From: Marinobacterium alkalitolerans
Lineage (GTDB): Bacteria; Pseudomonadota; Gammaproteobacteria; Pseudomonadales; Balneatricaceae
Reading direction: 5' to 3'
Assembly: GCF_017776525.1 (NCBI RefSeq)
Contig: NZ_JACVEW010000003.1
Location: forward strand, 124,001-188,000
Length of the DNA: 64,000 bases
Made by a program: the position numbers and the translations under genes. Each line of letters opens with the position of its first letter. Within the stretch, counting starts at the first letter, position 1. The notes beneath the pieces were generated by a model. That model saw only the letters and a program-made list of their open reading frames with translations, was not told the origin of the DNA and ran no database searches. Below, in pieces: positions 7,094 to 14,544 of this stretch.

Positions 7094-7951
7094 ATGAAGC
7101 AAACAATGGATTTGTTACCTGTCGAAGTCGACCTCGTTTATCCTAAGCTCGACAACTCTGCAGACTGCCAAACGAACTGCAGAGGCGCTGATGGCAATCA
7201 TTATGCTGTGAAATTGGTATCAGACAGTTCGAGGTTTCCATTTACCCCATTTGATGAGCTGTTCTGTTACGAGCTTGCCAAGCAATGCGCGATAGCTACT
7301 CCTCCATATAGCATTATTAAAATGCCGGATGAGTCGCTTGGTTTTGGCTCCACCTGGGAAGGCGGTGTTATACCAAACGGCTTTCAACGACTACTCGGTG
7401 CGATCGGTGGTGGCCACGACATCCCTATGGACAAGCACTTCCTGGTGAAGCAGCTATCAGCCATCTATGCTTTTGATCTCTTCTGCTTTAATGATGACCG
7501 ACATTTCGGAAACTACATCATCAAGGATCTGGGAGATGGCCGTGATTGCGCAATGCTGGCAATGGATTTCAGTCGTAGCTGGAACAACATGAACTGCCCT
7601 GTTGATAGAGGGCTAGTTGATATGGACCCTTCACTTCTTCCGCTATACTACTACTCGCCGCCTCATGATCAGAGCGTTGATGGGCAGGTGTCCAATACGG
7701 GCAGATGTGCCGATATTCTTTGGAGCCCCCAGCTGCTGAAGGGAATGAGTGGTGCGGGCTTTTTCCGCGTGCTACACAGACTGGAGCAGATTAGCTCAGA
7801 GATTATTCAAGGGATTCTGATGAAAGTGCCAGACGAGTGGTGTGACACTGATCGCAAGGAGCGTATTCTTCAGTGGTGGGCGTCCTCAAGAAGAATCGAC
7901 CGAATCAACAAAATAAAGCTAATGGGGTTTCAACATGGCAACCTGGTATAA
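7094..7951 (+). CDS. HipA-family kinase
   Basis: The product of 285 residues is a Ser/Thr kinase-like protein of the short HipA family. Lys40 in HYAVKLV fits the ATP-binding Lys, FNDDRHFGNY at 132-141 the catalytic loop (Asp, His, Asn present), and MDFS at 157-160 the metal-binding Asp. It lacks the N-terminal subdomain of full HipA, and there is no HipB-type antitoxin beside it. Its 3' end overlaps the DUF3037 gene by 17 bases. It follows cI inside the immunity region, so it is probably expressed in the lysogen. The substrate is unknown. Confidence 0.75.
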   Translation: MKQTMDLLPVEVDLVYPKLDNSADCQTNCRGADGNHYAVKLVSDSSRFPFTPFDELFCYELAKQCAIATPPYSIIKMPDESLGFGSTWEGGVIPNGFQRLLGAIGGGHDIPMDKHFLVKQLSAIYAFDLFCFNDDRHFGNYIIKDLGDGRDCAMLAMDFSRSWNNMNCPVDRGLVDMDPSLLPLYYYSPPHDQSVDGQVSNTGRCADILWSPQLLKGMSGAGFFRVLHRLEQISSEIIQGILMKVPDEWCDTDRKERILQWWASSRRIDRINKIKLMGFQHGNLV

Positions 7952-8768
7952 GTATGCTGTGCTGCGTGCTTGCCCGGACAGGGTGCGTGGCGAAATCGTT
8001 AATGTTGGAATCGTTGTCATCTCTCCCGAGGGTCAGCTGGATGTCCTGATTCCTGATCAGATGAACAAAGCCGCTGCTCTGGATTCGAGCATGAAGGCAG
8101 AATTGATCGAAGAGATCGCAAACGAGGCCTGCCGCGCAGCTGATTACGTCTCTTCCGTTCAAGATAAGATCATGATGCTGGAAACCGCATCTAATGACTT
8201 CATTCGCTGCTCAAACTTTGCCGAATTTCAGCTTTCCGATACGAAGCATTACACACGCAAAGTGAATGAGCTACTGAACCTCCTGGTTAAACCCGTCAAA
8301 CACAAGCGGGAAGCTCAGTCGCGCCGCATAGGCACGAAAATGAAAGAGCTATTCAAAAGCAAATCATTGCTTGGCGGCCAGGATGATATCGGCAAGCACC
8401 TGGTTGTGCCCGAGTATCCTATCGACCTGGCCAGGGGGTTTAAGGCAGATTTTGCGTTAAAAAACGGCGTAATGCACATCACCCAAACCATAGATATGAA
8501 CACCTCTGACCCGAAACAAAAACATGCAAAAGCCGCGCTGCATGCTTTAACACTGGATAAGGCTACAGATGTCTTTGGCGATGATACAAAGCGATACGTC
8601 GTCTACTCTGCCGCAAGAAGAAATAAGACTGTCGACCAAACACTACAGCTACTTGGCGACCACGCTGACGAAATGTTTAATCTTGAAAGCAGCCAAGAAA
8701 CCAAGGACTACATCGAAATTATTGAGTCGGCCATCCAGGCAGCAGAAAACCAAGCACCGGCCTCATAG
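7935..8768 (+). CDS. DUF3037 protein
   Basis: This 277-residue protein starts MATWYKYAVLRACPDRVRGEIVNVGIVV, the conserved opening of DUF3037 proteins (an aromatic patch, PD..RGE and NVG). The biochemical function of the family is unknown. DUF3037 genes are commonly found beside short HipA-like kinases, and here the two overlap, so they are likely made together. The C-terminal part is mixed alpha/beta with no catalytic motif that I recognise. It may be the partner, substrate or neutraliser of the kinase. Confidence 0.72.
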   Translation: MATWYKYAVLRACPDRVRGEIVNVGIVVISPEGQLDVLIPDQMNKAAALDSSMKAELIEEIANEACRAADYVSSVQDKIMMLETASNDFIRCSNFAEFQLSDTKHYTRKVNELLNLLVKPVKHKREAQSRRIGTKMKELFKSKSLLGGQDDIGKHLVVPEYPIDLARGFKADFALKNGVMHITQTIDMNTSDPKQKHAKAALHALTLDKATDVFGDDTKRYVVYSAARRNKTVDQTLQLLGDHADEMFNLESSQETKDYIEIIESAIQAAENQAPAS

Positions 8769-8801
8769 TGAGTTAAGTACACATACCTCCAGGGAGACGC
8801 A

Positions 8802-9269
8802 ATGGAACGCATTAAAAGGATCTTTGCTTATACAGCGATGGCGCTATCTATAGCCTTTGTTGTCTATCTTTTTTCTGATAACGAGCCGCCCGCCAAGCCG
8901 GCCGCAGAGCAAGCGGCGCCAGCATTCAAGCCCACACCCGAGATGCTGGCCGCAGTAGATCCTGGTGAAGGTTTCCGCAAAGATGGCTGGGTGTTTGAGA
9001 TGGGCGAATTCACGGAGCGCGGTATCGATATCCGTGTGTACTGGCCTGAACATCAGCAAGTAACCCAGCCAATGGCAAAAATGATGGGAGAAACCCTTGT
9101 CGCGGAGGCGGTCAGCAAACTAAGAAAGGCCGGTTTCGATCCAAGGGAGCGAGGCGCGAAAATCACATACTTCCTCAGACAGAGACTAGGGCCCGACCAG
9201 ATGATCAGGCTTGGCGCTGCCGGTTATTTTGGCCACCACGACACCTACTATTTCAACCCGCCCAACTGA
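8802..9269 (+). CDS. Membrane-anchored protein of the cI operon
   Basis: The product of 155 residues has one N-terminal membrane segment (about 8-25), a Pro/Ala-rich linker to about residue 45, and a globular domain that should face the periplasm. It lies 33 bases after the DUF3037 gene and before a strong terminator, so it ends the cI transcript. A membrane protein at this position recalls RexB or superinfection-exclusion proteins of other phages. No family was recognised. Confidence 0.6.
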   Translation: MERIKRIFAYTAMALSIAFVVYLFSDNEPPAKPAAEQAAPAFKPTPEMLAAVDPGEGFRKDGWVFEMGEFTERGIDIRVYWPEHQQVTQPMAKMMGETLVAEAVSKLRKAGFDPRERGAKITYFLRQRLGPDQMIRLGAAGYFGHHDTYYFNPPN

Positions 9270-9284
9270 TGCCACAGGTTGTAT

Positions 9285-9310
9285 AACACCCGCGTCTTGC
9301 GGGTGTTTTT
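9285..9310 (+). terminator. Intrinsic terminator of the cI-hipA-DUF3037 operon
   Basis: AACACCCGC (9285-9293) pairs perfectly with GCGGGTGTT (9299-9307) around a five-base loop and is followed by more T. It lies 16 bases after the stop of the membrane protein gene. Confidence 0.88.
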
Positions 9311-9326
9311 ACATGCGGGCAAACGT

Positions 9327-9554
9327 TTAATTGCTACCCGTAAACCTTAGGATCGCGAACACTACCCCAGCCACTGCAATAATGGACCCGACATTCCACA
9401 TGATCTGCTGACGCATCAGAGAGTGCATCTCTGCTTTCAGCTCAAAAAGGTCCGCCTTGGTGGCCACCGAGGAGTTCAGCGTCCCCTGAATATGTTCCAG
9501 TGTGGTCTTCACTGAAACCATATCCTGTTCCAGGTGCCGCAGGCGCTGTTCCAT
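9327..9554 (-). CDS. Small coiled-coil membrane protein
   Basis: The product of 75 residues has a heptad-like N-terminal part (MEQRLRHLEQDMVSVKTTLEHIQGTL) and one C-terminal membrane segment (about 52-70: WNVGSIIAVAGVVFAILRF). The shape resembles XhlA-type hemolysin-associated proteins. ATG 9554 is preferred over the upstream TTG frame. It converges on the cI operon and is the second gene leftward from the 10034-10074 control region. It could contribute to exclusion, but that rests on location only. Confidence 0.6.
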   Translation of the reverse strand: MEQRLRHLEQDMVSVKTTLEHIQGTLNSSVATKADLFELKAEMHSLMRQQIMWNVGSIIAVAGVVFAILRFTGSN

Positions 9555-9604
9555 ATCAGGTGGCTCTCCCCCCGCTATCAATGAGGCGTAGATTTGGTGA
9601 ATTC

Positions 9605-9907
9605 TTACTCATTATCGCCATCAGCCTCCAAGAAATCCAACACCTCGATATCCCTGAAGTAGCGTATAAACCCGCAGTTCTTACACACTTGCAGGAACTC
9701 GCCGTATCCAAGATGCGGCAGATCATGCAGTCTGCGGATCAAACGTATAGCTGGCGCCTTGCCTTTCAATTGGCCGTCAGGGTCGTTCACGGACACTGAC
9801 AGAGAGCCCTTTCTACTGCAGGCGTTGCAGTCGGAACTGACACCCTTGGCATCCAGAAAGGCCTTTACCTCCTCACCAGTGGGAACTTCTGATCTATCTC
9901 TTGCCAT
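9605..9907 (-). CDS. Small zinc-ribbon-like phage protein
   Basis: This 100-residue protein has two Cys pairs, CNAC near residue 27 and CKNC near residue 75, which would form a zinc ribbon. The rest (PHLGYGEFLQVCKNCGFIRYFRDIEVLDFLE) resembles small zinc-ribbon proteins found widely in bacteria and phages. It diverges from the rightward early operon at the 10034-10074 control region, so it may respond to the same repressor. The function is unknown. Confidence 0.6.
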   Translation of the reverse strand: MARDRSEVPTGEEVKAFLDAKGVSSDCNACSRKGSLSVSVNDPDGQLKGKAPAIRLIRRLHDLPHLGYGEFLQVCKNCGFIRYFRDIEVLDFLEADGDNE

Positions 9908-10033
9908 TCAGGTGCATCCTTTCCCAGTTGTAATGACGACATTCTGTAGCACGCTCATTATCACCACCACTACGCAAGAAAGCCAACCCTGGCGATCACC
10001 TCCCCCATAGTCTATTCATGCCGATAAATTATT

Positions 10034-10074
10034 TACCTATAGGTATTGATTTAATAATTACCCGTGGGTAATAC
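10034..10074 (+). promoter_or_regulatory. Rightward early promoter with two operators (PL/OL-like)
   Basis: TTGATT (10046-10051) and TAATAC (10069-10074) are 17 bases apart. The palindrome ATTACCCGTGGGTAAT at 10057-10072 overlaps the -10, and the palindrome TACCTATAGGTA at 10034-10045 abuts the -35. The first is identical to the operator at 6219-6234 read from the other strand, so the CI and Cro proteins should control both promoters. Confidence 0.75.
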
Positions 10075-10105
10075 TTAGATCAAACCAACATGCGGGATAT
10101 TTCTC

Positions 10106-10630
10106 ATGATCACACGCACTGAACAGGGATACGCACTGAACGGCTGGGAAGCACGACCGATGCCTCTGCCGTCCGGAGGCAAGTTCACCCGCGGCGAATC
10201 TCGCGCAGCCGTCTGCCGGGTTAACGGCATGAAGGCCAAAGACGCCGCCAAAGAGCTGGGCTGCAGCACCAGCTGCATCAGCCAGTATTGGCAGAGCATC
10301 TACTACAAGCTCGGCTGTGATAACGCCATCGTGGCGATCAATCGTCTTGTCGAGCTGGGCGCACTCCACCGACTGCAAGTGCTGTTGCTGGCGCTAATGC
10401 TGGGTGCAGGAAGCGTTACGAGCGCCAGCACTGATACTGATTTCGACATTGAAACCCGCACAGGCCGTGCCCGTGGCGCACGCATCACTCGCCGGTCATC
10501 CGGCAAACGTGGCCGAGCTGGCCGCTTTGCTGGCGCCAGCGGCGCCCTACTGGCTGATCTGGACTTCTGGGCCAGCGGCAACGCCGGCGACATCTACACC
10601 CACGCAGACGCCCAGGGAGGCCTGTCATGA
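10106..10630 (+). CDS. Phage protein with LuxR/GerE-type helix-turn-helix and hydrophobic segment
   Basis: The 174-residue product has a LuxR-like DNA-binding domain at about 28-75 (FTRGESRAAVCRVNGMKAKDAAKELGC, then CISQYWQSIYYKLG). A hydrophobic run follows (LQVLLLALMLGAGSV), then a basic low-complexity tail rich in Arg and Gly. It is the first gene from the repressor-controlled rightward promoter, the place lambda gives to N. It may regulate early transcription or lysogeny; no known antiterminator motif was seen. Confidence 0.55.
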   Translation: MITRTEQGYALNGWEARPMPLPSGGKFTRGESRAAVCRVNGMKAKDAAKELGCSTSCISQYWQSIYYKLGCDNAIVAINRLVELGALHRLQVLLLALMLGAGSVTSASTDTDFDIETRTGRARGARITRRSSGKRGRAGRFAGASGALLADLDFWASGNAGDIYTHADAQGGLS

Positions 10631-10788
10631 CACTCGAAATGGTTGTTGCCCTGTACGTATTGCTGTTCGGCCTTGTTTCCCTGTTCGCCGCAGGCTGGGC
10701 AGTGGCCACCGCAATCTACTGCCTCAGGGCCAAATACAAAGGCGAGCCTGTAGGCCCCGTTTTCCAAGCAATGCTCAAGGAGTGGTGA
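10627..10788 (+). CDS. Small single-span membrane protein
   Basis: The gene gives 53 residues beginning MTLEMVVALYVLLFGLVSLF, with one long membrane segment at about 5-30 and a short basic tail. Its start overlaps the previous stop (ATGA) and its stop overlaps the next start (TGATG), which supports translation as part of the rightward operon. No family was recognised. Confidence 0.55.
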   Translation: MTLEMVVALYVLLFGLVSLFAAGWAVATAIYCLRAKYKGEPVGPVFQAMLKEW

Positions 10789-11033
10789 TGATGGAACGCA
10801 TCCAGACCCTACCCCGCAAAACAGCCGCCATTCGCTACCGCCAGCGTGAACAGCTCACCGGTGGCGTGGTGGTCCTGAACCACGGCATCCCGACCGGCTG
10901 GATGAACCAGCTGCGCGATCCGCACACATGGCAGCCCGGCGTAACCGCCGTGGACGAACGCGGCAACGAATGGATTGCCTTGGGCGGCAATGAAACCGAC
11001 GGCGCGACCGAGTGGCGCCCACTCAACGGATAA
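10788..11033 (+). CDS. Hypothetical phage protein
   Basis: The 81-residue product begins MMERIQTLPRKTAAIRYRQREQLTGG and ends TDGATEWRPLNG. It appears soluble and has no Cys cluster. It sits between the small membrane gene and rdgC in the rightward operon, with overlapping or closely spaced starts. The second ATG (10791) is equally possible. No family was recognised. Confidence 0.6.
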   Translation: MMERIQTLPRKTAAIRYRQREQLTGGVVVLNHGIPTGWMNQLRDPHTWQPGVTAVDERGNEWIALGGNETDGATEWRPLNG

Positions 11034-11043
11034 GGAGAACGGC

Positions 11044-11994
11044 ATGTTCAAACAACTGAAAAACGTAACCGTGTACCGCGCCAGCCTGCCGGCATTGGCT
11101 GATCTGGAAAGCGCCATCGAGGCCAACGAAGCCCTCACCAACACGGATGCACTGGGTGACACCGAGATGATCCGATACAGCTTCATGCATAACCCGGTCA
11201 CCAACCGCTACATCACCCCACTGAACTGCGGTTACAGCCTGTGCATTCTGGTGCAGGAAAAGATTCTGCCCGCCCCCGCTATCAAGCGTGAGGTTGACCG
11301 CAAGGTGCGCGACATCGAGGCGCAGCAGGACCGCACCGTATTCCGCAAGGAACGCCTGCAGATCAAAGATGAAGTAATCATGGACCTGATGCCACGGGCC
11401 TTGACCCGTGAGCGGATCATTCATGCCTTCTACGACCAGTCACACAAAAACCTGTTTGTGGATGGTGCCAGCGAACGTTACAGCTCATCAGCACTGAAGC
11501 TGGTCGTCATGGCAGACGGCAAAGTCACTACCTCTACCGTGCACATCAGCGACCAGAAGCAAGGCCTGACTGTTCGCCTGGCTGATCACCTCAATGGCGG
11601 CGGCGAGCCTTTCGGCACCTTTGCGCTGGGTACCTACCTGCGCCTTAAAAACGATGCCGATGGCACCAGCGTCACATTCAAGGAAACCGAGTTCCCGCAC
11701 GGTGAGGATGAGTACCAGCTGCTGGAGAAGATTGGCGAAGGTGCCAAGGTCCACCAGATCCAGCTCGACTACCAGGGCCTCAAGTTCACCCTGACAGAGA
11801 AGTTCCAGATCAAGGGTGTGATCGATGGCAGCGACGAAGCCCCCGAGTTCGAGAACCGCGACGAAGAGTGGATGCACTTCGCCAACGCGCGCGTGTTCAC
11901 CCTCAGCAAGATCGTTGAACAGCTGTGCGACATGTTCGGCTATGAAGCGCCGGTGATGGAGCAGAAGCCTGAAGACCAGGGAGAGGCGGCATGA
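11044..11994 (+). CDS. rdgC: RdgC-family recombination-associated protein, phage-encoded
   Basis: RdgC forms a ring-shaped dimer that binds DNA without sequence preference and restrains RecA-mediated exchange. This protein has 316 residues, near the usual 300, and opens MFKQLKNVTVYRASLP, like the FKN..YRL start of the family. The typical early GFVPP region is diverged. A central IMDLMPRALTRE and GASERYSSSAL fit the family. The start has AAGGAGAA about 5 bases upstream. A phage copy suggests control of recombination during lytic growth. Confidence 0.78.
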   Translation: MFKQLKNVTVYRASLPALADLESAIEANEALTNTDALGDTEMIRYSFMHNPVTNRYITPLNCGYSLCILVQEKILPAPAIKREVDRKVRDIEAQQDRTVFRKERLQIKDEVIMDLMPRALTRERIIHAFYDQSHKNLFVDGASERYSSSALKLVVMADGKVTTSTVHISDQKQGLTVRLADHLNGGGEPFGTFALGTYLRLKNDADGTSVTFKETEFPHGEDEYQLLEKIGEGAKVHQIQLDYQGLKFTLTEKFQIKGVIDGSDEAPEFENRDEEWMHFANARVFTLSKIVEQLCDMFGYEAPVMEQKPEDQGEAA

Positions 11995-12260
11995 GTGCAT
12001 ATCTCGAATTCATCTACGTGGGTGATGGGCAGCATGGCGTTGAAACCAAGTGCGGGGCCATGGGCAAAAACGATCAGTGGGCGTATGACGAGTTTGAACG
12101 CTTGCAGGAGCAGCAAACTGACATGCAGACAGCTCCTTACATTCTCGATCTGTGGTCTAACGATGATGACCTGATCGACAGCATCGGTATCAGCACCGAG
12201 CTGTTTGAGCAACTTACTGGCAAGAAGCATCGGGACTGGTTTCAGGAGCAGGCAGCATGA
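11991..12260 (+). CDS. Hypothetical phage protein
   Basis: This 89-residue acidic protein (MSAYLEFIYVGDGQ...) overlaps the rdgC stop by 4 bases (ATGA) and the next start by 4 bases, so it is part of the rightward operon. It shows a beta-rich start and a helical C-terminus but no motif that I recognise. Confidence 0.6.
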   Translation: MSAYLEFIYVGDGQHGVETKCGAMGKNDQWAYDEFERLQEQQTDMQTAPYILDLWSNDDDLIDSIGISTELFEQLTGKKHRDWFQEQAA

Positions 12261-12427
12261 ACCACTACTCCGTCATCCTCCGTTTCCGGGCTGACCCTAG
12301 CCCTACGAGCGCGCCCACTGGTATGCGCCGTGTCACCGTCCGCGCCAGCAGCGCCAGCAATGCAATCAAGCTGGCCAGGGCCGTCTATACCGGTCCCTGG
12401 TTTGTTCGAGCAACCGTTACCAAGTGA
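12257..12427 (+). CDS. Small hypothetical phage protein
   Basis: This product of 56 residues begins MNHYSVILRFRADPSP and is basic. The start overlaps the previous stop (ATGA) and the stop overlaps the next start (GTGA), so coupled translation supports it as a real gene. The pattern of a short beta strand followed by an Ala-rich helix is common in small phage proteins. No function can be given. Confidence 0.5.
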   Translation: MNHYSVILRFRADPSPTSAPTGMRRVTVRASSASNAIKLARAVYTGPWFVRATVTK

Positions 12428-12636
12428 GTGAAGCAGGCATGACACACCGCACCTTTCACCCGGCCACCACCCTGCCCACACCCGGCGTACCGCTCATCAT
12501 TGAGCTGGCCAGTGGTGAAACCATCGAGGGCACACGGCCGAACCACGTACTCAACCGCAACAGCGATCCGGACTGGCGCGACATGAAAGGCAACCGGCTC
12601 ACAGCAGAGGAGATCGTTCGATGGGCAATCAAGTGA
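12424..12636 (+). CDS. Small hypothetical phage protein
   Basis: The 70-residue product reads from GTG 12424; the ATG at 12439 is an alternative start. It contains GVPLIIELASGETIEGTRPNHV and ends LTAEEIVRWAIK, resembling small beta-barrel phage proteins of unknown role. It overlaps the following gene by 16 bases within the rightward operon. Confidence 0.55.
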   Translation: MSEAGMTHRTFHPATTLPTPGVPLIIELASGETIEGTRPNHVLNRNSDPDWRDMKGNRLTAEEIVRWAIK

Positions 12637-13022
12637 ACTACCTGACCGGCGATGTGGGTGATGAACAGCAGCATGTTGGCGGCCGCGTAAAGATTCATCC
12701 TGAGCCAGTGCAGCGCGATGAGTGCGGTTTCTGGACTCATAGTGCATACCCCGAATGGGATGAAGGCACCACCGCTTCAGATATTAAACCTTGGGAAGAG
12801 GAAAACGGCATCCGAACTGAAGTCGTTTGGTTTGAGGATGATGCGCCTGAGGATGTTATCGACCGCTGCATTGAGGACTTTGCAGCGGGCTGTTCAGACT
12901 GGAATCCGTCACCCCCTGGGCCAGGCGCTTTTCTTCTGTCCATTCATGACACTGAAGATGGACCGGTCGCAATATTTGCAATACCGAATAGCATGCCTGT
13001 TGTTGAAGGTGGTGAGGCATGA
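12621..13022 (+). CDS. Hypothetical phage protein
   Basis: The product of 133 residues is acidic and rich in Asp, Glu, Pro and Trp (HSAYPEWDEGTTASDIKPWEEENG). It lies directly before the methyltransferase gene and overlaps its start by 4 bases. No family is recognised. Because of the coupling, a role as partner of the methyltransferase is possible but unsupported. Confidence 0.55.
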   Translation: MGNQVNYLTGDVGDEQQHVGGRVKIHPEPVQRDECGFWTHSAYPEWDEGTTASDIKPWEEENGIRTEVVWFEDDAPEDVIDRCIEDFAAGCSDWNPSPPGPGAFLLSIHDTEDGPVAIFAIPNSMPVVEGGEA

Positions 13023-13903
13023 CCCCCGTAATCAACTCCTATTTCTCCGGCGGCGGCCTGATGGACATCGGGCTGCTGCAGGCGGGCCTTCAGATCGGCA
13101 AGTCCTACGAGATCGACCCGACTTGCTGCCGCGTGCAGGCCGACAACCTGGGCGAGCACGTCCAGCAGGCCGACATCAGCGAAAAGCTGGTGGCCGGTGA
13201 CGACTGCGACGGCATGGTGTTCACCTACCCCTGCACCAAATACAGCGCCATTGCCGACATTCACGGCACTCGCACCGGAGACGAACTGTTCCTGCATGCC
13301 CTGCGCCACCTGGCCATTGCCCGGCCCGAAGTGTACGCGGTCGAGAACGTCCCGGGCATGCGAGCATTTCCGGTCGTCATGGAAGCCATGACGCAGATGC
13401 CAGACTACTTCGTGCAAGTGTTCTGCCCGATCGCATCCAGCACCTGGCTCCCCCAGCGCCGGGACAGACTGATCATCATCGGCAGCCGCCGCCGCTTCAA
13501 CTGGCGACCACCGGAACAGGGCCGACAGATCAAACTGGCTGACATCATCGAACAGGATCCGCGCATCACCATGCCCAAAGCAGTCGCCAAGCGCATGGCC
13601 GGCGAATACCGGGACCGCCCCATCATCAGCGACCCGGCACGCGGTGACATCGCCCCAACCTGCGTTGCCCACTACGCCAAAGACAAAAGCACCCGGCTAC
13701 TGGCCGACAAACGCTTCCCGCTGGGCGTGCGCCCCTACTCCGTGCGCGAATACGCCCGCCTACAGGGCGTGCCGGACTGGTACCGGTTCAGCTGCAGCGA
13801 CACCGATGCCTACCGCATGATCGGCAACGGCGTGAGCGTGCCGGTGGGCGAATGGCTGGGTCGCGAACTTCAACGCTACTTCGGATTTGAGGAGCTGCAC
13901 TGA
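13019..13903 (+). CDS. C5-cytosine DNA methyltransferase
   Basis: It transfers a methyl group from S-adenosylmethionine to C5 of cytosine in DNA. The catalytic Cys72 lies in the TYPCT motif IV, ENV at 109-111 is motif VI, QRRDR at 146-150 is motif VIII, and GNGVSVP near the C-terminus is motif X. Motif I (YFSGGGLMDIGL) is near the N-terminus. At 294 residues it is short, so the target-recognition region is small. No restriction endonuclease gene is adjacent, so it is probably an orphan phage enzyme that protects phage DNA. Confidence 0.88.
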   Translation: MTPVINSYFSGGGLMDIGLLQAGLQIGKSYEIDPTCCRVQADNLGEHVQQADISEKLVAGDDCDGMVFTYPCTKYSAIADIHGTRTGDELFLHALRHLAIARPEVYAVENVPGMRAFPVVMEAMTQMPDYFVQVFCPIASSTWLPQRRDRLIIIGSRRRFNWRPPEQGRQIKLADIIEQDPRITMPKAVAKRMAGEYRDRPIISDPARGDIAPTCVAHYAKDKSTRLLADKRFPLGVRPYSVREYARLQGVPDWYRFSCSDTDAYRMIGNGVSVPVGEWLGRELQRYFGFEELH

Positions 13904-14163
13904 TGCTGAAACAAAGACGCAAAGCCCTGCAGGCCTACGCCCCAGAGCCCCAGCAACTGGAGCGCCAGCAAAACCACTCCGTTATTGCCGAGTGCCTGGC
14001 CTTCATCGCTGGCCACAAACCCAACGGCATCAGCTTCCAGGTGGAGGAAACCGGCGTCAGCGCCAGCATGGGTACCGAGCGCTTCACCCTGCACCCCAAC
14101 CGCTTCGAGCTGCAGTCAGACATCGAAGCCCTGTGCCGCATGGCCGACCGGAGGGTGCGATGA
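13903..14163 (+). CDS. Hypothetical phage protein
   Basis: This 86-residue protein begins one base before the methyltransferase stop ends and overlaps the next gene (ATGA). It is Gln-rich at the start (PEPQQLERQQNH) and ends with a helical stretch (FELQSDIEALCRMADRR). No family was recognised. Confidence 0.55.
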   Translation: MLKQRRKALQAYAPEPQQLERQQNHSVIAECLAFIAGHKPNGISFQVEETGVSASMGTERFTLHPNRFELQSDIEALCRMADRRVR

Positions 14164-14351
14164 GCCCAAAGCTCCACATCCCCAAGGGTTCCATGTGCGC
14201 CAGTTGTAAACGTAAAGATGACAACTGCAGCGGCCTCGACTTCCGCTCCATGCCTCACCTCATTGTTAAGCACGAGGAAGGCGAGGCGCTGACGATCGTG
14301 CGCTGTACTGAGTTTGAGAAAGGAGACACCAATGAAGACATCCAGCCGTAA
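14160..14351 (+). CDS. Small Cys-containing phage protein
   Basis: The 63-residue product has CASCKRKDDNC and a later Cys (VRCTEF), enough for one small metal site. It is translationally coupled to the gene before it (ATGA) and overlaps excisionase by 20 bases. Similar small Cys proteins occur beside integrase in other prophages, but no function is known. Confidence 0.55.
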   Translation: MSPKLHIPKGSMCASCKRKDDNCSGLDFRSMPHLIVKHEEGEALTIVRCTEFEKGDTNEDIQP

Positions 14352-14544
14352 ACGCCTGATGAAGCTGTCTCAATATCGGGAAGTATACTTCGTCGCTGGA
14401 TCTGCACCAGCAGCCAGCACCTTGCGCCGTATGATCGAAGACGGCGAGCTACCGGGCGAGCGGATCGGAAAGGTCTATTATGTGAATGTGTCCAACCTGG
14501 GCACCGGCAATCATCTGGTTGATATGGTATTGCAGGCATCCTGA
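14332..14544 (+). CDS. xis: Excisionase-like DNA-binding protein
   Basis: This 70-residue protein has the winged-helix pattern of MerR-like excisionases (VAGSAPAASTLRRMIEDGELPGERIGKVYYVNV). It should bend attachment-site DNA and direct integrase toward excision. The ATG at 14332 has GGAGA about 6 bases upstream. Its stop overlaps the integrase start by one base, the usual xis-int arrangement. Confidence 0.75.
   Translation: MKTSSRKRLMKLSQYREVYFVAGSAPAASTLRRMIEDGELPGERIGKVYYVNVSNLGTGNHLVDMVLQAS

Noticed and set aside
7094-7951. Standard hipBA toxin-antitoxin pair
   Set aside because: No HipB-type helix-turn-helix gene adjoins it, and the kinase lacks the N-terminal part of HipA; cI just upstream is a phage repressor, not HipB.
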